DNA from: Thermohalobaculum sp039816045
Lineage (GTDB): Bacteria > Pseudomonadota > Alphaproteobacteria > Rhodobacterales > Rhodobacteraceae
Length of the DNA: 64,000 nt
Assembly: GCA_039816045.1 (NCBI GenBank)
Contig: JBCBYB010000003.1
Span: 62,001 to 126,000, forward strand
Direction of reading: 5' to 3'
Below, piece by piece: positions 28,794 through 38,328 of the stretch. The notes under the pieces were generated by a model that saw nothing but the letters and a program-made list of their open reading frames with translations, had not been told where the DNA came from and searched no databases. Numbering within the stretch: the stretch's first letter is position 1; the number at the start of each line of letters is the position of its first letter. The position numbers were made by a program, and so were the translations under genes.

Positions 28794-29729
28794 ATGCCCC
28801 ACAACACCGCGGGGCTGATCGCCCGCAGCGGGCGATGGAACCGAAACCGCCCCTATGGGGCAGCCCTGGGAGGGCGCGCCGGAATGGCAGGTCTGATCGA
28901 ACAGCGGACCGACGGCCAAAGGACCCGATTGGGGCCACCGGCCCATGGCAAAGGCGGCAATCGACGGCCGGGCGGCGCGTTCGGCGGACCCGATCTGCGC
29001 TCACTGCTCTCAACCATTGAAAGCGAGGTTATCCCCCGGCTGCTTCTGACGCATACCGCGTACAACATGGGCAATCGCCAGATCAGCCTGAACGACATCG
29101 AACAGCTCTGCGGTTGCGCCCTTGACGGCGACACCGGAGCCGCACTTGCCCTGATCGCCCGGGTCCGTCAGACCGGGGTCACGTTGGACACGATCTATAT
29201 CGACCTGCTCGCGGGCACGGCCCGGCTTCTCGGCGAGATGTGGGAGCAGGACCGAATCGGGTTTCTCGACGTCACGGTTGGGTTGTGCACACTCCACCAG
29301 ATCCTGTTCCGCCTCGGCATAGACGAAGAAGGCGTCGATGCCACCCAAGGCCATGCGCTCTTCACCCCGCTTCCGGGCGAGACCCACGTGTTCGGTGCCT
29401 TGATCGTCGCAAAGTTTTTCGCGCGGGCCGGCTGGCGCACCTGGACCGAGCTGAGCCTGACCGAGCCCGAGCTGCACGGGCTGGTCGCGGAGACGGCGTT
29501 CGATGTGGTCGGCCTCTCGGTGTCCGTCGACCGCGATCTCGAGAGATTGCCTGGGGTGATTGAGCGGCTGCGGCAGGCGACCTGCGCGCCCAACATGCAG
29601 ATTTTTGTCGGCGGCAGCGCCATCGATCGCAACCCAGGCTATGCCGAGCGCGCTGGCGCAGACGGCACCTCGCCCGATCCGATGGGCGCAATCAGTCTTG
29701 CGGAAAGACTGCGCGCGAGGGCATCGTGA
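28794..29729 (+). CDS. ppaA: PpaA/AerR cobalamin-binding photosynthesis regulator
   Basis: This protein of up to 311 residues has a helical cap followed by a B12-binding-like domain. Visible features: SLLSTIESEVIPRLLLTHT, LLAGTARLLGEMWEQDRIGF, and the histidine segment PLPGETHVFGALIVAKFFAR that can contact cobalamin, then EPELHGLVAETAFDVVGLSV and MQIFVGGSAIDRN. PpaA/AerR proteins antagonise PpsR/CrtJ in a light- and cobalamin-dependent way; ppsR is the next gene. The first ~60 residues are low-complexity; an in-frame ATG at 28884 could give a short form, as reported for AerR in Rhodobacter. Confidence 0.9.
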   Translation: MPHNTAGLIARSGRWNRNRPYGAALGGRAGMAGLIEQRTDGQRTRLGPPAHGKGGNRRPGGAFGGPDLRSLLSTIESEVIPRLLLTHTAYNMGNRQISLNDIEQLCGCALDGDTGAALALIARVRQTGVTLDTIYIDLLAGTARLLGEMWEQDRIGFLDVTVGLCTLHQILFRLGIDEEGVDATQGHALFTPLPGETHVFGALIVAKFFARAGWRTWTELSLTEPELHGLVAETAFDVVGLSVSVDRDLERLPGVIERLRQATCAPNMQIFVGGSAIDRNPGYAERAGADGTSPDPMGAISLAERLRARAS

Positions 29730-29750
29730 TTGAACAACTCAGAAAAGCGA

Positions 29751-29770
29751 CCGCCACCTCGAAGTGGCGG
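29751..29770 (+). other. Hairpin between ppaA and ppsR
   Basis: CCGCCAC (29751-29757) and GTGGCGG (29764-29770) form a perfect 7-bp stem with a 6-nt loop. There is no T-run after it, so it is not a clear intrinsic terminator. It lies just before the purine-rich stretch used as the ppsR ribosome site and could influence ppsR translation or mRNA stability. Confidence 0.6.
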
Positions 29771-29791
29771 CGGAAGAGGCGTTAACAGGCG

Positions 29792-31225
29792 ATGTTGTCG
29801 AGCCAGAAATCGACCCAGTTCTCGAAGCCCGAGCGGTATCTCGCGCACAAAGATGCGCAGACGATCGGCGCTATCATCGCGACGGCGTCGGACATCGCGC
29901 TCGTCGTCGACACCGATGGCACGGTTCAGGACTACGCGATCGGGGTAGACGGGGTCGAAGGATCGGAGTTCGCCGATTGGCTCGGCCGCCCCATCGACGA
30001 CATCGTCACGGTGGAGAGCCGGCCAAAGATCCAGGAGATGCTCGAGACCGCGCGGCGCGGTGAGATCGCCCGCTGGCGGGAGATCAACCACCCGATCACA
30101 CTGGACGAGGGGGATTTCCCCGTCCGCTACTGCGCGGTCCGCGCAGACGACACCGGGCGCGTGATGCTGTTGGGCCGCGACCTGCGCCCCGTCGCGGCGC
30201 TGCAACGGCGCCTTGTCACCGTCCAGCAGTCGCTTGAGCGCGACTATGCGCGGCTTCTCCAGATGGAGACCCGCTATCGGCTGCTGTTCCAAACCGCGAC
30301 CGAGGCGTTCCTGATTGTCGACGGGCTGACCCAGCGCATTCTCGAGGCCAACGACGCGGCGGCAGACCTGCTCGGGCGCTCGACGGACGAGTTGCTGCGG
30401 CGCAAATTCCCCTTCGGCTTCGGTGAGGAGAGCACGCTCGCGCTCGAGACGGGCCTGACCACTGTGCGCGCGAGCGGCCGGGCCGAGAGCATCGCCGCCA
30501 TCTTCGGCAAGGACGAACGCCGGGTCGATGCGTTTATCTCGCTCTTCCGGGTCGAGAACGCGCGCCAGTTCCTGATCCGCCTCACCCCGGCAAGCCAGAG
30601 CCAGCAAACCGCGAACGACGGCGAGCGCCAGATTGTCGGCCTCTTCCGGCGCGCCTGTGAAGCCATCGTGCTGACCGATGGCGACGGGCGGATCGAATGG
30701 GCCAATGACAGCTTCCTCGACCTCGCTCAGGTGGCCGTCGAAACCCAGCTCCGCGGAGAGAACATCGACCGCTTCTTCTCCCGCCAGGGAATCGACCTGC
30801 CCTTGATTCTGTCGAACACCCGCGACGGCGGCCGTCTGCGCTTCTACTCCAGCAGCCTCTCCGGCATGCACGGGCTGACGACGGAGGTCGAGGTCTCCAG
30901 CGTCTCGATCACCGATGGCGGGCGCGCGGGCTTCGGGTTCGTCTTCCGCAACACCGCCTTCCGCCCGCCGGAGGGCCAGGCAGATGGCACCGGCTTGCCG
31001 CAATCGGCGGAGCAGCTGACCGACCTGATAGGCCGCGTGCCGCTCAAGGACCTCGTGCGCGACACGGTGGATGTGATCGAACGGCTCTGCATCGAGGCCG
31101 CGCTGCGCATGACCGACGACAACCGGGCCTCGGCCGCGGATCTGCTCGGCCTGAGCCGCCAAAGCCTCTATGTGAAGCTGCGGCGTTATGGCCTCAGCGG
31201 GCCCTATTCCGAGGACAGCGACTGA
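29792..31225 (+). CDS. ppsR: Transcriptional regulator PpsR (CrtJ)
   Basis: This 477-residue regulator has an N-terminal PAS-like domain (about residues 25-135), two central PAS domains (YRLLFQTATEAFLIVDGLTQ and RACEAIVLTDGDGRIEWAND) and a C-terminal Fis-type helix-turn-helix (ASAADLLGLSRQSLYVKLRR). The Cys in VIERLCIEAALRM matches the redox-active cysteine near the HTH of Rhodobacter PpsR; a second Cys partner is not obvious at the usual spot. PpsR represses bch, crt and puc genes under oxygen or light by binding TGT-N12-ACA. It is placed between ppaA and bchG, as in related PGCs. Confidence 0.94.
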   Translation: MLSSQKSTQFSKPERYLAHKDAQTIGAIIATASDIALVVDTDGTVQDYAIGVDGVEGSEFADWLGRPIDDIVTVESRPKIQEMLETARRGEIARWREINHPITLDEGDFPVRYCAVRADDTGRVMLLGRDLRPVAALQRRLVTVQQSLERDYARLLQMETRYRLLFQTATEAFLIVDGLTQRILEANDAAADLLGRSTDELLRRKFPFGFGEESTLALETGLTTVRASGRAESIAAIFGKDERRVDAFISLFRVENARQFLIRLTPASQSQQTANDGERQIVGLFRRACEAIVLTDGDGRIEWANDSFLDLAQVAVETQLRGENIDRFFSRQGIDLPLILSNTRDGGRLRFYSSSLSGMHGLTTEVEVSSVSITDGGRAGFGFVFRNTAFRPPEGQADGTGLPQSAEQLTDLIGRVPLKDLVRDTVDVIERLCIEAALRMTDDNRASAADLLGLSRQSLYVKLRRYGLSGPYSEDSD

Positions 31226-31279
31226 GCGCACCTGCGCCATCCTGTCCCGCCTCTCTAAAGACCTTGGCGAACGGCGAGG

Positions 31280-31297
31280 TGTCATGTTTAATTGACG
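31280..31297 (+). promoter_or_regulatory. PpsR-type palindrome at the bchG start
   Basis: TGTCATGTTTAATTGACG fits TGT-N12-ACG and ends one base before the bchG ATG at 31299. It occupies the place where a ribosome-binding site would be; no Shine-Dalgarno sequence is evident. Confidence 0.6.
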
Positions 31298-31298
31298 C

Positions 31299-32210
31299 AT
31301 GAGCGTCAACGACATTTCACACCCCCGCCGGCTGCCCGACCCCTCCGCGGTGCTCGAGCTCTTGAAGCCGCTCACTTGGTTCGCACCGATGTGGGCCTTC
31401 GGCTGCGGCGTGATCTCCTCGGGCGGCTCGGTGCTGGAGCGCTGGCCCATGGTGCTCGGCGGGGTGCTGCTCGCGGGGCCCTTGGTCTGCGCCATGAGCC
31501 AGGCCACCAATGACTGGCACGACCGCCATGTGGATGCGATCAACGAACCCGGCCGCCCGATCCCCTCAGGGCGTATCCCGGGCACCTGGGGCTTCTGGAT
31601 CGCAGTGGTTTGGGGGGTGGCGGCCTTCGCGCTGGCCTCCTTGCTCGGGCCGTGGGTGCTCGGCGCGACGGTGCTGGCGGTGGCCTGTGCGGTGGCCTAC
31701 AGCGCGCCACCTCTGCGGCTGAAGAAGAACGGTTGGTGGAGCTGCCTGGTCTGCGGCCTCTGCTATGAGAGCCTGCCCTGGATCACCGGCGCCGCCGTCA
31801 TGACCGCCGCAGCACCCGATTGGCGGATCGTGACGGTCGCGTTGCTCTACGGCCTCGGTGCCCACGGGATCATGACCCTCAACGATTTCAAGGCGATCGA
31901 GGGCGATGCCAAGCTCGGCCTGCGCTCCTTGCCCGTGCAGCTTGGGGCGGATCGTGCGGCGCGGATCGCCTGCTGGGCCATGGCGGTGCCACAGGCCGGC
32001 GTGGTCGGACTGCTCTTCACCTGGGGAGCGGTCTGGCATGGCGGTATCTTGGCGCTGTTGCTCGCCGCCCAGATTGCGCTGATGCCCAAGCTGCTGGCGG
32101 ACCCCGAAGGCCGCGCGCCTTGGTACAACGCCACGGGGACTGGTCTTTACGTGCTCGGCATGCTGGCCGCTGCCATCGCAATCGGATCGCTCATCGGAGG
32201 CGCGCCATGA
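31299..32210 (+). CDS. bchG: Bacteriochlorophyll synthase (geranylgeranyl transferase)
   Basis: This 303-residue UbiA-family membrane prenyltransferase esterifies bacteriochlorophyllide a with geranylgeranyl diphosphate. The aspartate-rich motif NDWHDRHVDAINEPGRPIPS and the second motif LNDFKAIEGDAKLGLRSLPV are clear, with about eight membrane helices (for example WFAPMWAFGCGVISSG). It is first in bchG-pucC-like-bchP-bchI-bchD-bchO; its TGA overlaps the next ATG. Confidence 0.96.
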   Translation: MSVNDISHPRRLPDPSAVLELLKPLTWFAPMWAFGCGVISSGGSVLERWPMVLGGVLLAGPLVCAMSQATNDWHDRHVDAINEPGRPIPSGRIPGTWGFWIAVVWGVAAFALASLLGPWVLGATVLAVACAVAYSAPPLRLKKNGWWSCLVCGLCYESLPWITGAAVMTAAAPDWRIVTVALLYGLGAHGIMTLNDFKAIEGDAKLGLRSLPVQLGADRAARIACWAMAVPQAGVVGLLFTWGAVWHGGILALLLAAQIALMPKLLADPEGRAPWYNATGTGLYVLGMLAAAIAIGSLIGGAP

Positions 32211-33505
32211 CCCCGACCCCACTCGGCTGGCTCGGCATTCTGCGGCTCGGCCTCGTGCAGACCGCCATCGGCGCTGTCGTGGTGCTGACGAACTCGACCC
32301 TGAACCGCGTGATGGTGGTGGAGCTCGGCCTAGCGGCTATCGTCCCGGGCCTCTTGATGGGGCTCTACTATGCGGTGGAGTTGCTGCGCCCGCGCTGGGG
32401 CTATGGCTCGGACCGGAGCGGCAGTCGCACCCCGTGGATCCTCGGCGGCATTGCTGTGCTGGCACTCGGCGGCGTCGCCGCGGCGGGCGCCACCTGGGTG
32501 ATGCAGACCCACCTGACCGCCGGCCTTGTGCTGGCGCTGCTGGCCTACACCGCCATCGGGATCGGCGTCGGCGCCGCCGGCACCCTGACACTGACGCTTC
32601 TGGCGGTAACCGTTGCGCCGCGCCGCCGGGCCGCGGCGGGCGCCATCGTGTTCCTGATGATGATCGCGGGGCTCGCCGTCACGGCGGGCGTTGCGGGGCA
32701 ACTGCTCGAGCCCTTCTCGTTCCTCCGCCTCATCGAAGTCAGCGCCGGTGTCGGGGCCGTGGCCTTTGCGCTGGCCGTCTTCGCCGTGCGCGGGATCGAG
32801 CGCCGCCATGCCCGCCCGCCGGAGACCGCCGCCAAGCCCACGCCCTTCTTCACCGCACTCGGCGATGTCTGGCGAGATGGTGAGGCGCGTCGGCTTGCGA
32901 TCTTCGTCTTCTGCTCCATGCTCGCCTTCAACATGCAGGACCCCATCCTCGAGCCGTTCTCTGGGCTCGTCTTTGGCCTCGACGTGGGTGCCTCCACCAG
33001 CCTCGCCGCCGCTCAGCACCAGGGCGTCTTCTGGGGGATGATCGCGGCCGCCGTGGGGCTCACGGGGCTGCGCATCGGCACCATGCGGGGCTGGATCATC
33101 ACGGGCTGCACAGGCTCGGCCGCATCGCTGGCGCTGCTCGCCTGGATCGGGATCACCGGCCAGGGCGCGCTGCTGACGCCGGTGGTCTTCGGCCTCGGCT
33201 TCTGCAACGGGCTCTTCGCGGCCACTGTGATCGGACAGATGATGGCCTCCGCCTCGGACGGGGAACCTGGCCGCGAGGGCACGCGCATCGGTTTCTGGGG
33301 TGCGGCTCAGGCAATCGCCTTCGGCTGCGGCATCCTTGTGGGTGCAGGTGCCGCCGACATCGCCCGCACAATCCTCACCGATCCGGCCGCCGCCTACGGC
33401 ACCGTCTTCGTGCTCGAAGCCTGCCTCTTCCTCGTTGCCGCAGCCATCGCGGCCCGTATCGCCTTACCCGGCCGCCCGCGGGCCGCCCTCATGCCAGGAG
33501 AATGA
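32207..33505 (+). CDS. PucC-family (BCD) membrane protein between bchG and bchP
   Basis: This 432-residue protein with about 12 transmembrane helices is a paralogue of lhaA. Shared motifs are VVLTNSTLNRVMVVELGLAA near the N-terminus, GYGSDRSGSRTPWILGG and FNMQDPILEPFSGLVFGL. The conserved gene at this place in purple bacteria is the old ORF428/bch2; it probably moves or delivers pigment or its precursors. The ATG at 32207 overlaps the bchG stop. The frame is open far upstream, but that part lies in bchG. Confidence 0.92.
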   Translation: MTPTPLGWLGILRLGLVQTAIGAVVVLTNSTLNRVMVVELGLAAIVPGLLMGLYYAVELLRPRWGYGSDRSGSRTPWILGGIAVLALGGVAAAGATWVMQTHLTAGLVLALLAYTAIGIGVGAAGTLTLTLLAVTVAPRRRAAAGAIVFLMMIAGLAVTAGVAGQLLEPFSFLRLIEVSAGVGAVAFALAVFAVRGIERRHARPPETAAKPTPFFTALGDVWRDGEARRLAIFVFCSMLAFNMQDPILEPFSGLVFGLDVGASTSLAAAQHQGVFWGMIAAAVGLTGLRIGTMRGWIITGCTGSAASLALLAWIGITGQGALLTPVVFGLGFCNGLFAATVIGQMMASASDGEPGREGTRIGFWGAAQAIAFGCGILVGAGAADIARTILTDPAAAYGTVFVLEACLFLVAAAIAARIALPGRPRAALMPGE

Positions 33506-33507
33506 CC

Positions 33508-34674
33508 ATGGAACGCTATGATGTCGTTGTCGTCGGAGGAGGGCCATCGGGTGCGACCGCAGCGGAACAGCTCGCGCGGGCCGGACGCCGGGTGCTGCTG
33601 CTCGACCGTGCAGGCCGGATCAAACCCTGCGGCGGAGCCGTGCCGCCGCGCCTGATCAAAGACTTCGAAATCCCCGAGAGCCAGATCGTCGCCCGCATCC
33701 GCAAGGCACGGATGATCTCGCCCACAGCCCACCACGTCGATATCCCCATTGAGAACGGTTATGTCGGGATGGTCGACCGCGAGCATTTCGACGAGTTTCT
33801 CCGCACCCGAGCCGAGGAGGCCGGCGCCGACCGCGCGACCGGCACCTTCGAGGCGGTGGAGCACACCGATGACGGGCTGACTCTTGTGCGCTTCCGCAAG
33901 GGACGCGAAAGCACCCGCGTCGCCACACGCCTCGTGATCGGCGCGGACGGGGCCCGCTCCAACGTGGCGCGCCAGTGCGTGCCGGGGGGCGACACCATCC
34001 CTTACGTGATCGCCTATCACGAGATCGTCCGCAGCCCGGAGGAGAACTGGGACCCCGCCCGCTGCGACGTCGTCTATGATGGGCGCATCAGCCCCGATTT
34101 CTATGGCTGGGTGTTCCCGCACGGACCGCAGACCTCGGTCGGTATGGGCACCGAGCAGCGCGGCGTCGACCTCAAGCGCGCCACCGCCGAACTGCGCGTC
34201 GCCTCCGGCCTTGGCACCGCCGAGACGATCCGGACCGAGGGCGCGCCGATCCCGCTGAAGCCCCTGAAACGCTGGGACAATGGGCGAGATGTGGTGCTCG
34301 CGGGCGATGCAGCGGGCGTGGTCGCTCCAGCCTCAGGTGAGGGCATCTACTACGCCATGGTCGGGGGCCAGGAAGCCGCCACCGCCTGCGAGGAGTGCCT
34401 TGCGACAGGCGATGTCCGTGCGCTCCGCGGCGCCCGCAAGCGCTTTATGCGCGAGCACGGGCGGGTTTTCTGGGTCCTCGGGCTTCTGCAGAAGTACTGG
34501 TACAAGTCCGACAAGCGCCGCGAGAGTTTCGTCAAGATCTGCGAGGACAAGGACGTCCAGCGCCTCACCTTCGAGAGCTACATGAACAAGAAGCTCGTGC
34601 GCAAAAAGCCGATGGCCCATGTGCGGATCTTGTTCAAGGACCTCGCCCATCTGATGGGCCTCGCGCGGACCTGA
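33508..34674 (+). CDS. bchP: Geranylgeranyl reductase (bacteriochlorophyll tail)
   Basis: This 388-residue FAD enzyme reduces the geranylgeranyl tail to phytyl. The dinucleotide-binding motif is VVVVGGGPSGATAAEQLARA near residue 6, followed by CGGAVPPRLIKDF and the FAD motif VLAGDAAGVVAPASGEGIYY. The start at 33508 was preferred to the ATG at 33502 because AGGAG at 33496-33500 is too close to the latter. Follows the PucC-like gene directly; bchI starts 33 bp later. Confidence 0.96.
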   Translation: MERYDVVVVGGGPSGATAAEQLARAGRRVLLLDRAGRIKPCGGAVPPRLIKDFEIPESQIVARIRKARMISPTAHHVDIPIENGYVGMVDREHFDEFLRTRAEEAGADRATGTFEAVEHTDDGLTLVRFRKGRESTRVATRLVIGADGARSNVARQCVPGGDTIPYVIAYHEIVRSPEENWDPARCDVVYDGRISPDFYGWVFPHGPQTSVGMGTEQRGVDLKRATAELRVASGLGTAETIRTEGAPIPLKPLKRWDNGRDVVLAGDAAGVVAPASGEGIYYAMVGGQEAATACEECLATGDVRALRGARKRFMREHGRVFWVLGLLQKYWYKSDKRRESFVKICEDKDVQRLTFESYMNKKLVRKKPMAHVRILFKDLAHLMGLART

Positions 34675-34707
34675 TCCCCGCCAGAAGAGACCAAGCCGGA
34701 GCCTTCC

Positions 34708-35718
34708 ATGCGACCAGCCTTCCCCTTCACCGCCATCGTGGGCCAGGAGGGCATCAAGCGCGCCCTCACCATCGCGGCGGTCGACCCGTCCGTCGGCGGG
34801 GTTCTGGCCTTTGGCGATCGGGGCACGGGCAAGTCGACGGCGGTCCGGGCCTTGGCGGCGCTGCTGCCGGAGATCGAGGTGATCGCTGGCTGCCCCTATA
34901 ACAGCGTGCCGGGCTCAGGGGCGGAGCTGTGTGCCGCCTGTGCTGCCGAGGCGCCGGAGACCACCCGCGTGCCCACGCCCGTGGTGGACCTGCCCCTCGG
35001 CGCGACCGAGGACCGGGTGATCGGGGCGCTCGACATCGAACGGGCGCTGACACGGGGTGAGAAGGCCTTCGAGCCCGGGCTGCTGGCGGCCGCGCATCGC
35101 GGGTTCCTCTATATCGACGAGGTCAACCTGCTCGAAGACCACATCGTCGACCTGCTCCTCGACGTCGCCGCCTCGGGTGAGAACGTGGTGGAGCGGGAGG
35201 GGCTCTCGGTCCGCCATCCCGCTCGGTTCGTGATCGTCGGCTCCGGCAACCCGGAGGAGGGCGAACTCCGGCCGCAGCTTCTCGACCGGTTCGGCCTCTC
35301 GGTGGAGGTGACCACGCCCCAGTCCGTGCCCGACCGCATCGAGGTCGTGCGTCGCCGCGATGCCTATGAGCGCGATGCGGATGGGTTCGGAGCGACGTGG
35401 GCCGAGGCGGAGGCAGCGTTGCGCGCCCAGATCCTCACCGCCAGTGCCGCGCTCGAGGCGACCGACGTCCCGGACGCGTTCCTCGAGAAGGCCGCCGCCC
35501 TATGTCTCGCGCTCGGCACCGATGGGCTCCGCGGTGAGCTCACCGTCATGCGCGCGGCCCGCGCCGCAGCGGCGCTCGACGGGCGCGAGACCGCGACCGA
35601 AGACGACCTGCGTGCCGTTGCCCCCATGGCGCTCGGCCACCGGCTGCGACGCGATCCGCTGGACGAGACCGGCTCCGCGGCCCGGCTGGAGCGCGCGGTG
35701 GCGGAGGTTCTGGGGTGA
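34708..35718 (+). CDS. bchI: Magnesium chelatase ATPase subunit I
   Basis: This 336-residue AAA+ ATPase forms the motor ring of magnesium chelatase. Walker A is AFGDRGTGKSTAVRALAAL near residue 38; Walker B is RGFLYIDEVNLLEDHIVDLL; the sensor region GNPEEGELRPQLLDRFGLSV is intact. Its TGA overlaps the GTG of bchD (GTGA), so subunit synthesis is coupled. Confidence 0.97.
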   Translation: MRPAFPFTAIVGQEGIKRALTIAAVDPSVGGVLAFGDRGTGKSTAVRALAALLPEIEVIAGCPYNSVPGSGAELCAACAAEAPETTRVPTPVVDLPLGATEDRVIGALDIERALTRGEKAFEPGLLAAAHRGFLYIDEVNLLEDHIVDLLLDVAASGENVVEREGLSVRHPARFVIVGSGNPEEGELRPQLLDRFGLSVEVTTPQSVPDRIEVVRRRDAYERDADGFGATWAEAEAALRAQILTASAALEATDVPDAFLEKAAALCLALGTDGLRGELTVMRAARAAAALDGRETATEDDLRAVAPMALGHRLRRDPLDETGSAARLERAVAEVLG

Positions 35719-37436
35719 GCGCGCCCTCCCCCTGGGCCGATGCGGGCCTGGCTGCGGCGCTGCTCGCGGTGGACCCGGTCGGGCTCGGGGGACTGGCGCT
35801 CAGGGCCCGCCACGGCCCGGTTCGAGAGACATGGCTCGCGGGGTTTCGCAGCCTCCTGCCGGAGGGCACGCCGCAGCGCCGCCTGCCCCCGCGCACCGAT
35901 GACGAACGGCTCCTCGGCGGGCTCGACCTGGTCGCGACGCTCGACGCCGGGCGCCCTGTCGCCTCGCGCGGACTGTTGGCGGAGTGCGATGGCGGCGTGG
36001 TCACACTCACGATGGCCGAACGGGCCGAGCGGGGGCTGGTCGCGCGCCTGACCCGCGCGCTGGACACGGGCGAAGTGCGCACCGAGCGCGACGGTCTTTC
36101 CCGCGTCTCACCGACGCGGATCGCTGTCTTGGCGCTCGACGAGGGCGCTGAGGCGGATGAGCGTCCCCCCGCCGCCCTGCTCGACCGCCTTGCATTCCGG
36201 ATTGATCTCTCGGCGGTCACGGCGCGCGAGGCTACGTCCCTGCCCTACAACGCGCAGGACGTGGCAATCGCCCGGGCAGCGCTCCCGCGCGAGACGCTCC
36301 CCGTGGAGGCCACTGAGGCGCTGGTTGCGACGGCCGCAGCGTTCGGGATCGGGTCTGCGCGCGCAGCCCTCCTGGCACTTCGCACAGCCCAAGCGCTGCG
36401 GGCGCTCCTCCGTCTTGCCCCTGAAGAGGCGGCGGAGATCGCGGCCCGCCTGGTCCTCGCGCCCCGGGCAACGCAGATCCCAAGCGAGGCGTCAGAGCCG
36501 GAGGAAGCCCCGCCAGACCCGCCTGATCCGGGCGAGGAGGAGACCGAGAGCGCCGAAGACACCGTCTCCCGCCTCACCGACCGGGTTTTGGAGGCCACCG
36601 AAGCCGCGATTCCAGCCGGGTTGCTGGAGGCCCTGTCCGCAGATGCCAAAGGCGGACGCGAGGGCGATCTCGGCCGCGCCGGTGCGGAGCGACAGGCACC
36701 GGACCGCGGTCGCCCCATCGGCGCGCGCCCAGGACGACCAGGCGGCGGGCGGCGCATCGACATCGTGGCAACCCTGCGTGCGGCGGCCCCATGGCAACGG
36801 TTGCGCGCCGACGGCGGTCCCGCCCGGGTCCATCTCCGCGCCGGTGACCTGCGCATCCGCCGGTTCAAACGACGCAGCGCCTCGGCCACCGTTTTCGTGG
36901 TGGATGCATCGGGTTCGACCGCCATGGCGCGGCTTGCCGAAGCGAAAGGCGCCGTCGAGATCCTCCTCGCCGAAGCCTATGTGCGGCGTGACCTGGTGGC
37001 TTTGGTCGCCTTTCGTGGAGACGGAGCGGATGTGCTGTTGCCACCGACCGCGGCACCTGCACTTGCCCGACGTCGGCTTGCAGAACTGCCGGGGGGCGGA
37101 GGAACGCCACTTGCCGCCGGGATCGACGCCGCCGCCGCCCTCGCACGGCGATTGGCGGAGCGGGGGACCGCGCCGCAGTTGGTGCTGCTGACCGATGGGC
37201 GTGCCAACATCGACCGCCGGGGCCAGCCGGGCCGCCCGGCCGCAACCGAAGACGCAACCGCGAGCGCCCGCGCGGCTCGGGCCGCGGGCCTGCGGGCGCT
37301 GGTGATCGACACCGGCCCACGCCCGCGCCCGGAGGCGGCGGCGTTGGCCAAGGCGCTCGGCGGACCCTATCTCGCTCTGCCGCGGGCCGATGCACACCGC
37401 CTCTCGGCTGCCGCCCGAGCCGCGCGGGCCCTGTGA
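35715..37436 (+). CDS. bchD: Magnesium chelatase subunit D
   Basis: This 573-residue protein starts at GTG overlapping the bchI stop. It has an AAA+-like N-terminal half without a clear Walker A, a Pro/Glu-rich hinge (about residues 255-285, EASEPEEAPPDPPDPGEEE) and a C-terminal von Willebrand A domain with the MIDAS DASGSTAMARLAEAKGAVEI. BchD bridges the BchI ring and BchH. Length is normal. Confidence 0.95.
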   Translation: MSAPSPWADAGLAAALLAVDPVGLGGLALRARHGPVRETWLAGFRSLLPEGTPQRRLPPRTDDERLLGGLDLVATLDAGRPVASRGLLAECDGGVVTLTMAERAERGLVARLTRALDTGEVRTERDGLSRVSPTRIAVLALDEGAEADERPPAALLDRLAFRIDLSAVTAREATSLPYNAQDVAIARAALPRETLPVEATEALVATAAAFGIGSARAALLALRTAQALRALLRLAPEEAAEIAARLVLAPRATQIPSEASEPEEAPPDPPDPGEEETESAEDTVSRLTDRVLEATEAAIPAGLLEALSADAKGGREGDLGRAGAERQAPDRGRPIGARPGRPGGGRRIDIVATLRAAAPWQRLRADGGPARVHLRAGDLRIRRFKRRSASATVFVVDASGSTAMARLAEAKGAVEILLAEAYVRRDLVALVAFRGDGADVLLPPTAAPALARRRLAELPGGGGTPLAAGIDAAAALARRLAERGTAPQLVLLTDGRANIDRRGQPGRPAATEDATASARAARAAGLRALVIDTGPRPRPEAAALAKALGGPYLALPRADAHRLSAAARAARAL

Positions 37437-38320
37437 GCACGGCAGCCATGCTGCGCGCCTCTCCCCCCCTCTGGCGCCGCGACGGGCGGGACTGGCCGCA
37501 CCGCGACACCAGCCGCTTTGTCCGCGCTGAGGGGCTGGAATGGCATGTGCAGGTGACAGGGTCTGGCCCGGTCGCGCTGCTGCTCCACGGAGCCGGGGGC
37601 GCGAGCCACAGTTGGCGGGGGCTGATCCCACTGCTGGCCGAACACTACACGGTGGTTGTCCCCGACCTGCCCGGACACGGGTTCACCGGCACGCCGCCCG
37701 ATCCGGGGCTGGCACTGCCCGCTATGGCGAGACGGCTCTCGGGCCTGGTGAGCGCGCTTGGAGAGGCGCCGAGCCTCGGGATCGGACACTCCGCCGGGGC
37801 GGCGATCCTGATGCAGATGGCGCTGGACGGGCGGACGGCCTCGCAAAAGATCGTCGGGATCAACCCCGCGCTTTCGCCGTTTCGTGGGCTCCCAGGGCTG
37901 GTGCTCCCGGCGATGGCCCGAGCGCTGCATTGGAACCCGCTCGCGGCCTATTTGATATCGGTCGCCGCGATTGACCCGAATGCCGTGCCGGTCCTGATCC
38001 GCGGCATGGGCTCGCGCATCGATGCGGAGGGGCTGCGGCTCTACACGCGGCTTTTGCGCTGTCCGGGGCATGTGGCGGGAACGGTGGGAATGATGGCGGC
38101 CTGGGATCTCGACCCGCTCTGGGCGGCGCTGCCTGAGCTCACTTTGCCGGTGTTGGTGCTGGCAGGTGAGAGCGATCGCGCCGTGCCGCCGTCGCTGTCG
38201 AGCGAAGCCGCCGAGCGGCTGGCGGCGGCCAGGCTGCATCCTCTGCCGGGCCTCGGCCACCTCGCCCATGAGGAAGACCCGGAGACCGTGGCCGCAGAGA
38301 TCCTCGCCTTCGCCCTTTAG
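37433..38320 (+). CDS. bchO: Magnesium chelatase-accessory protein BchO (alpha/beta hydrolase)
   Basis: This 295-residue alpha/beta-hydrolase fold protein has the oxyanion region LLHGAGGASHSW and nucleophile elbow GIGHSAGAAILMQMAL. BchO always follows bchD in purple-bacterial clusters; its reaction is not established. GTG start overlaps the bchD stop. It is the last gene of the plus-strand unit and converges on pufM 61 bp away. Confidence 0.94.
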   Translation: MSTAAMLRASPPLWRRDGRDWPHRDTSRFVRAEGLEWHVQVTGSGPVALLLHGAGGASHSWRGLIPLLAEHYTVVVPDLPGHGFTGTPPDPGLALPAMARRLSGLVSALGEAPSLGIGHSAGAAILMQMALDGRTASQKIVGINPALSPFRGLPGLVLPAMARALHWNPLAAYLISVAAIDPNAVPVLIRGMGSRIDAEGLRLYTRLLRCPGHVAGTVGMMAAWDLDPLWAALPELTLPVLVLAGESDRAVPPSLSSEAAERLAAARLHPLPGLGHLAHEEDPETVAAEILAFAL

Positions 38321-38328
38321 AACGGGAA

